Below are positions 1-6,317 of a stretch of 6,317 nucleotides of DNA, one piece after another. Position numbers and translations under genes: made by a program. The notes beneath the pieces were generated by a model. It did not search any database, had not been told where the DNA came from, and was given only the letters and a program-made list of their open reading frames with translations. Origin of the DNA: Bacteroidales bacterium (GTDB lineage: Bacteria; Bacteroidota; Bacteroidia; Bacteroidales; JAAUTT01); contig JAAUTT010000278.1 of the NCBI GenBank assembly GCA_012031335.1, positions 1 to 6,317 of the forward strand, in the 5' to 3' direction. Position 1 is the first letter of the stretch, and each line of letters begins with the position of its first letter.

Positions 1-23
1 CCCTTCTCCTCGTAGGAGAAGGG
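1..23. repeat. Perfect inverted repeat, 10-bp arms
   Basis: CCCTTCTCCT (1-10) and AGGAGAAGGG (14-23) are exact reverse complements separated by CGT, giving a stable GC-containing hairpin. No T-run follows on the plus strand, and the minus-strand flank lies outside the window. It could therefore be a terminator stem for a minus-strand gene, or one arm of a dispersed palindromic repeat. Confidence 0.7.
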
Positions 24-39
24 CTAGAGATGAGGCCAT

Positions 40-72
40 TACACAAATCTGTCATCGGTAGAGGTAACCCCA
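40..72 (+). repeat. 33-bp direct repeat, copy A
   Basis: This copy starts TACACAAATCTGTCATCGG and is identical over 33 bp to positions 459-491, 419 bp away. Similarity decays gradually after it: both copies continue with a GAAATGG and GCATAA pattern to about position 103. A decaying flank fits a dispersed repeat better than a target-site duplication, which should end sharply. Confidence 0.85.
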
Positions 73-129
73 GGTGAAATGGTGCATAATAGGCTAATGA
101 CAGGGCATTCCGTAGAAATATTTTCATCC

Positions 130-155
130 GTCCTTTTGTCTTGACACAAAAGGAC
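130..155. repeat. Perfect hairpin, 10-bp arms
   Basis: GTCCTTTTGT (130-139) and ACAAAAGGAC (146-155) are exact reverse complements around a six-base loop CTTGAC. It lies in the gene-free region between the two copies of the 33-bp direct repeat. No run of T follows on either strand, so it is a poor intrinsic terminator. It is more likely the structured core of an intergenic repeat. Confidence 0.7.
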
Positions 156-458
156 CAACTAAGGCGTAGCCGATCTCACGACCGGAGGGAGTAACAAGTC
201 AAGGCTTACAAAAAATTGGCTAAAAACAAAAATTCTGTCCTGCTGCGGGGATAAGACGCTACTTTAAAGTAAGTTTTTAAATTTCTGGAACCTATTTACT
301 CCTTAGCAATTGAATTATTCTTGCTATCTATACCGCTCGAATCCCCTCACGACGGCCAGAATTTAGTTTTTTTAACGCCATTTTTTGAAGGCCGATCCCA
401 AACCTTGAGCATCTCGATTTTATTGCAGCTTAAAAGAAACTCCTCATAAACAGTTTTA

Positions 459-491
459 TACACAAATCTGTCATCGGTAGAGGTAACCCCA
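459..491 (+). repeat. 33-bp direct repeat, copy B
   Basis: This is the second copy of the repeat at 40-72, in the same orientation and identical over 33 bp, followed by an imperfect extension to about position 519. It sits roughly 90 bp beyond the 3' end of the AraC-type gene. On the minus strand both copies can be read as GVTSTDDRFV, but copy A meets a stop immediately afterwards, so conserved coding is unlikely. Confidence 0.85.
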
Positions 492-581
492 TGGAAATGG
501 GGCATAAATGTATGACAAGCTATTCGTATTGGATTTATCCTTCGCACCACTCACAGGAGATACGATAGTGAAACCTGTAGT

Positions 582-1757
582 TTATAACTGGCCACCGTCG
601 GAGAAGTTCAAATTCCTCCGGTATTCTGATGGTGTTTTACCTGTATATGATTTAAAAGCTTTGTTGAAAGCAGCTTTAGAATTATAGCCAACCTGTTCGG
701 CAATCTCTTCGATGGTGAGGTTTGAATTTTCGGCAATTTTCCGTTTCGCTTCTTCGGTGCGGTACTCGCTTAAAATATCGAAAAAGCTTTTCCCGAGTTT
801 TTCGTTGATTACCTGCGAAACGTGGTGTGAGGCTTCTCCTATGGTTTTTGCGGTATCAGTAAGCGATATAATGTTATTGGTGAAATATTTTTCTCCTTCG
901 AATAATTGAACAAGTTTAGCTAGTATTTCATTTTTTTTCTCTTCGGACAACGATGACTTTTCGTATTTCGGTTTTGGAGATTCCTTTATCACTTCCGGAG
1001 TATGTTTGGGATTGAAATTCCTGGCAAGTGTAACAAAACCGGATACATACAGAATAAGAGCAATGTATGTGCCGATAATGAAGTCTCCCAGATCGCGTTC
1101 GTAGGTTAATTTGACATAAATAACCAGAACAGTAATAAATATGGAATGAATCAAATGCCAGCTCCAATACCTTAAGATAGATGCGTTTTGAGTGGATTTT
1201 TCGGGGTTATTCTTCCGGTAATCCCAAATCAGAAAAAACATAAGATAAAGGTATACCAGAAACTGGCTTACATATAAAGAAGACAATGACTTGCGAAGTG
1301 TAAGCGGGTCGTCGTTAAACCGTAAAGCTGCATCGATATAGCTCCAATCGGGCTGGTAACAGTATACGTAACTGTTGTACTTGAATTCATCGGGCTGAAT
1401 AAAGTAAAGAAAGCAGTAAAGAAAATAGAAAATAAACGGGAAAAAATGAACATGATCTGCCCATGAGTATCTTCCTGAAGTTCTGGCTTTCAAAATCAGG
1501 TATAGCAAAGGCATGGGAAGGAAAACAAATGCTTCGGAGTAATTTTCAATACGGATTACTTTAACAATTAAGCCGGTGTAGTTCAGAAATATTTCCGAAA
1601 GGATGATAAAAAATGTGATCAACAGGAATGCAAAAAAAAGGTTATGCAGTTCCTGCCGCTTTTTTTTCAGGAGATAGAAATAAATCAAAAAAACACCTTG
1701 CGACAAACCAAGCAGGATAAACAAGGCAAAAATATCCAATCGCAACTCGAACTGCAT
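582..1757 (-). CDS. Membrane-anchored AraC-family regulator
   Basis: This 391-residue protein has a hydrophobic N-terminal half and a cytoplasmic DNA-binding C-terminal half. Likely membrane helices lie near residues 9-30, 40-60, 75-92, 102-122, 161-178, 201-217 and 224-247, with a basic KKKR stretch after the first. A charged linker (about 250-275) leads to an AraC/XylS two-helix-turn-helix domain (about 275-383). The AraC signature is clear at 349-380, with IEEIAEQVGYNS followed by FNKAFKSYTGKTPSEYR. This architecture is common in Bacteroidetes and is thought to couple a membrane-sensed signal to transcription; the ligand is unknown. The start is an ATG at 1755-1757 behind an A-rich leader without a Shine-Dalgarno, normal for the phylum. 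The reading frame is intact, unlike the next three genes. The nearby glycosidase genes make control of sugar use a reasonable but unproven role. Confidence 0.9.
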   Translation of the reverse strand: MQFELRLDIFALFILLGLSQGVFLIYFYLLKKKRQELHNLFFAFLLITFFIILSEIFLNYTGLIVKVIRIENYSEAFVFLPMPLLYLILKARTSGRYSWADHVHFFPFIFYFLYCFLYFIQPDEFKYNSYVYCYQPDWSYIDAALRFNDDPLTLRKSLSSLYVSQFLVYLYLMFFLIWDYRKNNPEKSTQNASILRYWSWHLIHSIFITVLVIYVKLTYERDLGDFIIGTYIALILYVSGFVTLARNFNPKHTPEVIKESPKPKYEKSSLSEEKKNEILAKLVQLFEGEKYFTNNIISLTDTAKTIGEASHHVSQVINEKLGKSFFDILSEYRTEEAKRKIAENSNLTIEEIAEQVGYNSKAAFNKAFKSYTGKTPSEYRRNLNFSDGGQL

Positions 1758-1804
1758 TTTTTTTCTTTTATACCGGTATGATGATTCTATTTATTCCCGG
1801 TAAT

Positions 1805-1812
1805 CAAAAGTA
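1805..1812 (-). promoter_or_regulatory. Candidate -7 promoter element for the AraC-type gene
   Basis: Read on the minus strand this is TACTTTTG, an exact match to the Bacteroidetes -7 consensus TAnnTTTG. It lies 47 bp upstream of the start codon, which would give a leader of about 40 nt. No good -33 TTG is found at the usual spacing (the nearest is over 30 bp upstream), so the assignment is tentative. Confidence 0.4.
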
Positions 1813-2021
1813 AAAAATAAGGAATGATATAACTTTATGATGAACAATTTTTTTAAAAGCTAAATTAGAAAATCATAACCTTAAGAAAGGACAGTCAAAA
1901 TATTTTCAACATATGATTACACCCCTTCTTAAATATGAACAAAGATTAAAAATTCTACTATACATTTTGAATCTTCATAACCCTAATTTTTTGAATTGTA
2001 TGGGTTACGGTTCACTTTACT

Positions 2022-3124
2022 TTATTTCCCCCCACTCATTTCCCTCAACAGATCAAAAATCCTTTTTCCTGACGGAAGATATTCCCCAGTTTACAGGTAC
2101 GCTCTGGTATCCTTCATCAAAACCCTCGCCTTTCATACGGAAGTCGAAATACCCCCATGACGCATATTCGCTGGTAGCGGCAATAAAATTATTATACGGC
2201 TTTTCGAAATCGAAATGGTCGTCTTCGTTAAACAGGATGGGCATGGTTTTATAACCTTCCACAGCGCGTGTTTTACGAACCATTTCAGCTATTCTGGCCG
2301 GATCGGCTACGCCATTTCCATGCAAAAAAAGATAATCGGAAACCTCAACTACGCTTTTAGGAGGAATAACGCCTCCGCAAAAGCTGGTGCTCACCATAAA
2401 TCTCCGGCCATTTCTTTCTATGTTTTTGCCATCACTATCAGTTCATGAATACGGTCGGCTTTGAGAATTGGTAGGTCGTAAGCTTTGTTGTCGCTTTCGT
2501 TTCCCACTTCGATAAGGATATTTGTATAATTCCTGTCGAATAACCAGTTGATGGTATTGGTTACAGCTCTTTTAGCTGCCTCCTCCCCTGCCAGACGTTG
2601 ATCCTGCCCAAAATAGAATATACTCACAATGGGAACCATCCCAAGCTCGTCGGCTTTATCAAGAATTCTTTCGAGACGTGCCATATAATCTGGCCGCAGA
2701 TCGCCGGTTTCCGTCAGTGCTGAGTTATGCCACGGTTGTTTGGACGAATAACCCTGCGGACTTCCTCCTGCAGACAAATGGTAAACGACAAAAGGCCATG
2801 CTTTCTCCAGTCGGTCATGGCTGCAATAAATTCGCGGGTATTTCTTTCGGCATCCCAGGTTTTGGTATCGGGATAGTTCCACATCGAAACAGTTTCGGGA
2901 TTCAGGTCGTCGAAAATACCCTGCACCATGCGCGAGTTGGGAAGCAGACCTTCCACCTTGTAGCCACGCCATGACCTGCCTTTCAAGGTGGGTTTGCCAT
3001 TGATGTAAAACTTTTCCCCTACAATGGACACATGTGTTTTTCGTTTGGGAAGCTTTGCTTTATTCTGTGAAAACAGATTGCCGAAGGGCAGGATGCAAAT
3101 CAAAAGCAGGCAGAAGTATTTCAT
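2022..3124 (-). pseudogene. Secreted clan GH-A (GH5-like) glycosidase, frameshifted
   Basis: Joining three frames gives a protein of about 365 residues. It starts at the ATG at 3122-3124 with a signal peptide (MKYFCLLLICILPFGNLFSQ), then a beta-strand region FYINGKPTLKGRSWRGY and a TIM-barrel-like body. IEVGNE (Glu codon 2496-2498) fits the beta-4 acid/base Asn-Glu of clan GH-A. PILFNEDDHFDF (Glu codon 2224-2226) is the likely nucleophile strand. The frame breaks near 2762-2769, where one missing base restores LQGGSPQGYS. It breaks again in the T5 run at 2423-2427, where one missing base restores MAKNIERNGRR. It breaks a third time near 2055-2062, where the true end FDLLREMSGGK continues in another frame to a stop at 2022-2024. 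Motifs are preserved across all breaks, so the damage is recent or is sequencing error. The substrate is unknown. The GH5 family assignment rests on motif layout only. Confidence 0.75.
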
Positions 3125-3150
3125 AGTAATGATTTTGTAGTAAATATAAT

Positions 3151-3165
3151 AAATGGTTACCATTT
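3151..3165. promoter_or_regulatory. Inverted repeat upstream of the GH5-like gene
   Basis: AAATGGT (3151-3157) and ACCATTT (3159-3165) form a perfect seven-base dyad around a single T. It sits 26 bp upstream of the GH5-like start codon, where it would overlap the promoter or early leader. The size and symmetry fit a binding site for a dimeric regulator. No known operator is recognised. Confidence 0.35.
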
Positions 3166-3180
3166 TTAAAGGAAGTCATT

Positions 3181-3212
3181 TTTGGACTATACATATTTCC
3201 CAGTTAATTTTT
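3181..3212 (+). promoter_or_regulatory. Candidate promoter for the ATPase gene
   Basis: TTTG at 3181-3184 followed after 20 bp by TAATTTTT at 3205-3212 resembles the Bacteroidetes -33/-7 pair (TTTG and TAnnTTTG), with one mismatch in the -7 element. Transcription would start near 3219, exactly where the palindromic repeats begin, leaving a leader of about 100 nt. That position would suit repression by whatever binds the palindromes. Confidence 0.3.
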
Positions 3213-3217
3213 ATGCT

Positions 3218-3287
3218 TTATCGAAAAATTACCTAGGTAATTTTTACACTTTTCGATAATTTTACCTAGGTAATTTTTTTTACTTTC
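3218..3287. promoter_or_regulatory. Tandem palindromes, probable operator of the ATPase gene
   Basis: Two copies of the palindrome TTACCTAGGTAA lie at 3229-3240 and 3262-3273, exactly 33 bp apart, or about three helical turns. Around the first copy the symmetry extends with A/T arms to a perfect 22-bp palindrome (3224-3245). Flanking sequence is also duplicated (CGAtAA/CGAaAA before and a TTT-AC-TTT pattern after), so the unit is a near-tandem repeat of about 33 bp. In addition TTATCGAAAA (3218-3227) is the exact reverse complement of TTTTCGATAA (3250-3259). The array lies 48-100 bp before the ATPase ATG. The phased dyads suggest cooperative binding of a dimeric protein; autoregulation is a guess. 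Confidence 0.6.
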
Positions 3288-3320
3288 CATACTTTTACCA
3301 ATAATATAATGATCTAAAGC

Positions 3321-4525
3321 ATGATTCAGGAAGTATTCCATTTACAAAATCCCTGGAGAGTAAAAACAAATTACTCTTTTAAACTTAAAGGAAGAGGTAT
3401 CATTGAAACAATTCATTCAAATCTCGAAAATGAGTTAATTCTTGGATTAATAGGTTCCAGGCAGGTTGGCAAAAGTTCAATAATATTTCTTACAATTGAA
3501 TACCTGATCAAGAAAGGTGTAAATCCAAATAACATCTTCTATTTCAACCTGGATGATTTTAAACTCCATGAAGTTTTTTCCTCCTTGCCAGCTTTTTTTG
3601 AATTTATTGGTAAATCAGATGAAAGGAAATATATACTGATTGACGAAATTCAGCGCCTTGCATCTCCCGGACTTTTTTTAAAAGAAGTTTATGATCTGAA
3701 AAGGAATCTTAAAATTGTTTTCAGCGGATCGTCTCAACTGGAAGTAAAGTCAAAAACCAAAGAGCATCTTGTGGGACGTGCCAGGATTTTTCAGATTAAC
3801 CGGTTATCTTTTCAGGAATACCTGGATTTTGCATCACCCATAACAAAAGTGAAGCATTGACCCAAATGCTTCTGTTTGGATCTTATCCGGCAGTGGCAAA
3901 AGAAAGTTCAACACTGGAGAAAAAACTACGAATTAAAGATATCTTTCAAAGTTATGTTCAGAAAGATTTGGTTGATTTTTTGGAAATAGGGAAAACTGAT
4001 ACTTACAACAGGCTTTTAATAAGGTTAGGGAATCAAACAGGAGAGCTGTTGAATATAAATGATTTGGCCAATAACCTGGCAGCAAAAAGAATTGAGGTCG
4101 AAAAATACCTCGATATTCTTGAGCAAACATTTATTTGCAAAAGAATCTATCCATTCCATAAAAATTATAACAAAGAAATTACGAAAACTCCCAAAATATT
4201 CTTCCTTGACCTGGGACTTCGCAATTTCATTTTAAACAACTTCAACAGTTTAGAGACAAGGACAGATACAGGAAGTTTATTTGAAAACTTTTTTTTAAAC
4301 GAATTACTTGCTCAGGATTATTACGGAATGAATAAAATCAATTTCTGGCGTACAACTAATCAGAGTGAAGTTGACTTTATTGTTCAAAGCGAGAACCTGC
4401 TGGAGGCAATTGAGGTAAAGTGGAGCGGCAAAAAAAGCTCCTAAAATCCGTTTGAAACTTTGCACGATCATTACAGTGGGATAAAAACCAGAGTGGTTAC
4501 TAAGGATGATTTTATTCTCTCATAA
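3321..4525 (+). pseudogene. AAA_14/DUF4143 family ATPase, frameshifted and with early stop
   Basis: Joined frames give about 400 residues, the usual length for this family. The N-terminal AAA_14 domain has a P-loop GSRQVGKS (45-52), Walker B YILIDEIQ (104-111), a sensor-like FSGSSQLE (134-141) and the family motif FQEYLDF. The C-terminal DUF4143 part shows GSYPAV, KTPKIFFLDLGLRN, GSLFENFFLNEL, INFWRT, EVDFIV and EVKW, a pattern resembling the end of restriction-like folds. One missing A in the A4 run at 3845-3848 breaks the frame; restoring it gives TKSEALTQM. A TAA at 4442-4444, beside an A7 run, interrupts the C-terminus, yet the same frame continues with FETLHDHYSGIKTRVVTKDD to a stop at 4523-4525. 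The cellular role of these ATPases is poorly known. The gene is more AT-rich than the downstream GH31 gene, which suggests separate acquisition. Confidence 0.85.
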
Positions 4526-4607
4526 TCCTAATCGCTTTTAACAACCCGGCAATTCTTTGATAACCTCAAAAAATGTCCTATTTTCGATCCGACAAAAACT
4601 AAATCTT

Positions 4608-6236
4608 ATGCTATTAACTCAACTACCCTTCTGCAAAGAAACTTTATTTCTCTTTCAATTTTTTGCTTGCTATTATCAGTGACCAGTCATGCCCAGGGGA
4701 CCAAAATCCCCCTCCAGCCTGGCGAAAAGATATGGTCGGGAGCCATCAAAGAAGGCCATAAAATGCCTTTTGCTCCGGGGTACAAGTTCGACTTTTATGC
4801 AAATAATATGTATAATCAGATTCAGCCTTTGCTGCTCAGCAACCAGGGCTTGTGGGTCTGGAGCGAAGAGCCCTATGCCTTCGAAATTCAAAACAACATG
4901 CTTACGGTTTATAATGCCAAAGGTGAAATCAAACATGGCCGGTCAGGGAAATCGATCTCCAGCGCCCGCGATTATGCTGCTGCCACTTTTTTCCCTGCTT
5001 CCGGAAAAATACCCGATGAGCTGCTTTTCTCCCAGCCCCAGTTCAACACATGGATTGAACTTACTTACAACCAAAACCAGGAAGACATCCTGAAGTATGC
5101 CCGGGCCATCATCGATAACGGTTTTGCTCCCGGCGTGCTGATGATCGACGACACCTGGCAGGAAGATTATGGCAAATGGGTGTTTCATCCTGGCCGTTTC
5201 CCCAATCCTAAAAAAATGATGGACGAGCTGCACAAAATGGGTTTTAAGGTGATGCTATGGATGTGCCCGTTTGTGAGCGCCGACCAGGCCGTGATTGTGC
5301 GCGAAATTATGAAAGGCAAAGGTTTTCTTTTACAGAAGGAAACGCCCCACTACCTCCTGGCAACAGGCAAAACACCCGGCTATGATTCCCTGGTGGAACG
5401 GCTATTCAGCATTGCTCGACTTTACCAATCCGGCTGCTGAAAAATGGTTTGTGGGTCAGCTCGACTACCTTGTAAACGAATTTGGTGTAGATGGCTTTAA
5501 ACTCGATGCAGGCGATATGGATTTCTACCCCGAAACCGCATTGAGCATGACTCCCGCATCGCCCAACAGGCACTCGGAGCTTTATGCCCGAATCGGATTG
5601 CGCTACCCCTTGAACGAGTACCGGGCTTGCTGGAAACTGGCCGGTCAGCCGCTGGCGCAGCGTCTTCACGATAAAAACCACAACTGGGAAGATGTTCAGA
5701 AACTTATACCGCACATGATTACCGAAAGTCTTGCCGGATATACGTTCTCGTGCCCCGATATGATCGGCGGTGGCGACTACACCAGCTTCCTCGACCTGAA
5801 ATCGTTCGATCAGGATTTGGTGGTACGCTCGGCACAGATCCATGCTTTGATGCCCATGATGCAGTTCTCGGTAGCTCCCTGGCGTATTCTCGATAAAGAA
5901 CATATGGATGCCGTGAAGGAAGCGGTTAAAATCAGAGAAAAATTCACTCCCCGGATCATGGAACTGGCACGTGAATCGGCCAAAACGGGCGCTCCGATTA
6001 TCTGTTCGCTCGATTACTATTTCCCCGGTCAGGGTTTCGAAAGTGTAAACAACCAGTTTATGCTCGGAGAAACTATATTGGTGGCTCCCGTCGATAAAAA
6101 GGAAACTTCCAGAACAATTGTATTGCCAAAAGGTAAATGGTTGGGCGACATGGTAAGGTTTACAAAGGTGGAAAATCGTACACCATTGAAGTGCCGATTA
6201 TCAGACTTGCCTTATTTTGTTTTACAGAAAAAATAA
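4608..6236 (+). pseudogene. Secreted GH31 glycosidase (alpha-galactosidase-like), frameshifted
   Basis: This retaining alpha-glycosidase of family GH31 totals about 540 residues. Recognisable parts are a signal peptide core (FISLSIFCLLLSVTSHAQ), VLMIDDTW, FPNPKKMMDELHKMGFKVMLW, WWNGYSALLDFTNP, the nucleophile in GFKLDAGD (Asp codon 5505-5507) and the acid/base in CPDMIGGGD (Asp codon 5757-5759). GFKLDAGD and CPDMIGGG resemble the MYORG/alpha-galactosidase branch more than classic alpha-glucosidases. One extra base near the CCC run at 5375-5377 breaks the frame; removing it gives TGKTPAMIPWWNG. A second pair near 6164-6166 and 6203 cancels out and hides GGKSYTIEVPI. At the 5' end the ATG at 4608 is out of frame with the signal peptide, and the in-frame TTG at 4667 would cut that peptide in half. 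The gene probably forms an operon with the reading frame beginning at 6240. The exact substrate cannot be told from sequence. Confidence 0.85.
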
Positions 6237-6239
6237 ATT

Positions 6240-6317
6240 ATGAACTTTAATTCCATGACATTGAAGTATGTTCTACTGGTTTTGCTGTTGCAACGAATTC
6301 ATGTTGCCGGAAAACAT
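6240..6317 (+). CDS. N-terminus of an exported protein (partial)
   Basis: The frame opens with ATG 3 bp after the GH31 stop and stays open to the window edge (26 codons). The visible residues MTLKYVLLVLLLQRIHVAG form a typical signal peptide: a basic residue, a leucine-rich core and small residues near the end. The ATG at 6255 is an alternative start that gives a more standard signal length. The tight spacing implies co-transcription with the GH31 gene, so another periplasmic or outer-membrane carbohydrate protein is plausible. No domain is visible yet. Confidence 0.65.
   Translation, partial: MNFNSMTLKYVLLVLLLQRIHVAGKH

Larger units (their letters stand above)
1..581. other. Gene-free region with repeats and hairpins
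   Basis: This stretch downstream of the AraC-type gene holds no coding region I can support. It contains two perfect inverted repeats (1-23 and 130-155) and two copies of a 33-bp direct repeat (40-72 and 459-491). A 67-codon open frame on the minus strand (347-550) runs straight through the second repeat copy and has no recognisable domain, ribosome-binding site or signal peptide, so I treat it as chance. The patchwork character suggests a dispersed intergenic repeat element or the remains of a small mobile element. No transposase, tRNA or clear terminator is visible. Confidence 0.6.

Noticed and set aside
347..550. 67-codon minus-strand open frame
   Set aside because: It crosses a copy of the 33-bp intergenic repeat, shows no domain or signal peptide, and the other repeat copy meets a stop in the same frame. 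An MPHFHG stretch recalls REP-type transposases, but the rest does not match.
1978..2007. TAACCC/GGGTTA inverted repeat as terminator of the GH5-like gene
   Set aside because: The stem is only 6 bp with an 18-base loop, and no clean T-run follows on the minus strand.
1913..2254. 113-codon plus-strand open frame
   Set aside because: It overlaps the 3' half of the GH5-like gene on the opposite strand, and its sequence is low in recognisable features; it is a shadow frame.
3224..3281. Palindrome plus T-run as an intrinsic terminator
   Set aside because: The palindromes have no loop bases and are mostly A/T, and they lie between divergent gene starts where no transcript should end.
3218..3287. 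CRISPR array
   Set aside because: There are only two units, repeats and spacers are not separable, and no cas genes are in the window.
3840..3862. Programmed -1 frameshift in the ATPase
   Set aside because: No X XXY YYZ slippery heptamer is in phase at the A4 run and no downstream structure is evident. Similar lesions in the neighbouring genes make ordinary indels or sequencing errors more likely.

Overview
The window looks like a Bacteroidetes chromosome segment, probably from the Bacteroidales/Marinilabiliales side of the phylum. The signs are A-rich leaders without Shine-Dalgarno sequences, TAnnTTTG-like promoter elements, a multi-membrane-helix AraC-type regulator of a kind common in that phylum, and secreted glycoside hydrolases. 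This placement is an inference from gene style; no rRNA or other marker gene is present.

Layout. Positions 1-581 hold no convincing gene. They contain two perfect hairpins and a 33-bp direct repeat (40-72 and 459-491), which looks like intergenic repeat debris. Positions 582-1757 (minus) encode an intact membrane-anchored AraC-family regulator. Positions 2022-3124 (minus) encode a secreted clan GH-A (GH5-like) glycosidase broken by at least three small frameshifts. A divergent control region (3125-3320) carries a short inverted repeat near the glycosidase start and, facing the other way, two phased TTACCTAGGTAA palindromes. Positions 3321-4525 (plus) encode an AAA_14/DUF4143 ATPase with one frameshift and one premature stop. 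Positions 4608-6236 (plus) encode a secreted GH31 glycosidase with a 5' frame problem, a mid-gene frameshift and a pair of compensating shifts near its C-terminus. From 6240 to the edge is the signal-peptide end of another exported protein, 3 bp behind the GH31 stop.

How the parts fit. The two glycosidases, the next exported protein and the AraC-type sensor-regulator suggest a carbohydrate-utilisation neighbourhood. The ATPase is visibly more AT-rich than the GH31 gene, belongs to a family unrelated to sugar use, and has its own palindromic control region, so it looks like an accessory gene lodged between two glycosidase genes.

The dominant oddity is that three consecutive genes carry one- or two-base lesions, several in short homopolymers, while their catalytic motifs remain conserved in the shifted frames. 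Either this part of the assembly has uncorrected indel errors, or the genes were inactivated recently. The sequence alone cannot decide. I did not find an obviously new defence or mobile system; the most interesting candidate novelty is the paired-palindrome operator in front of the ATPase.
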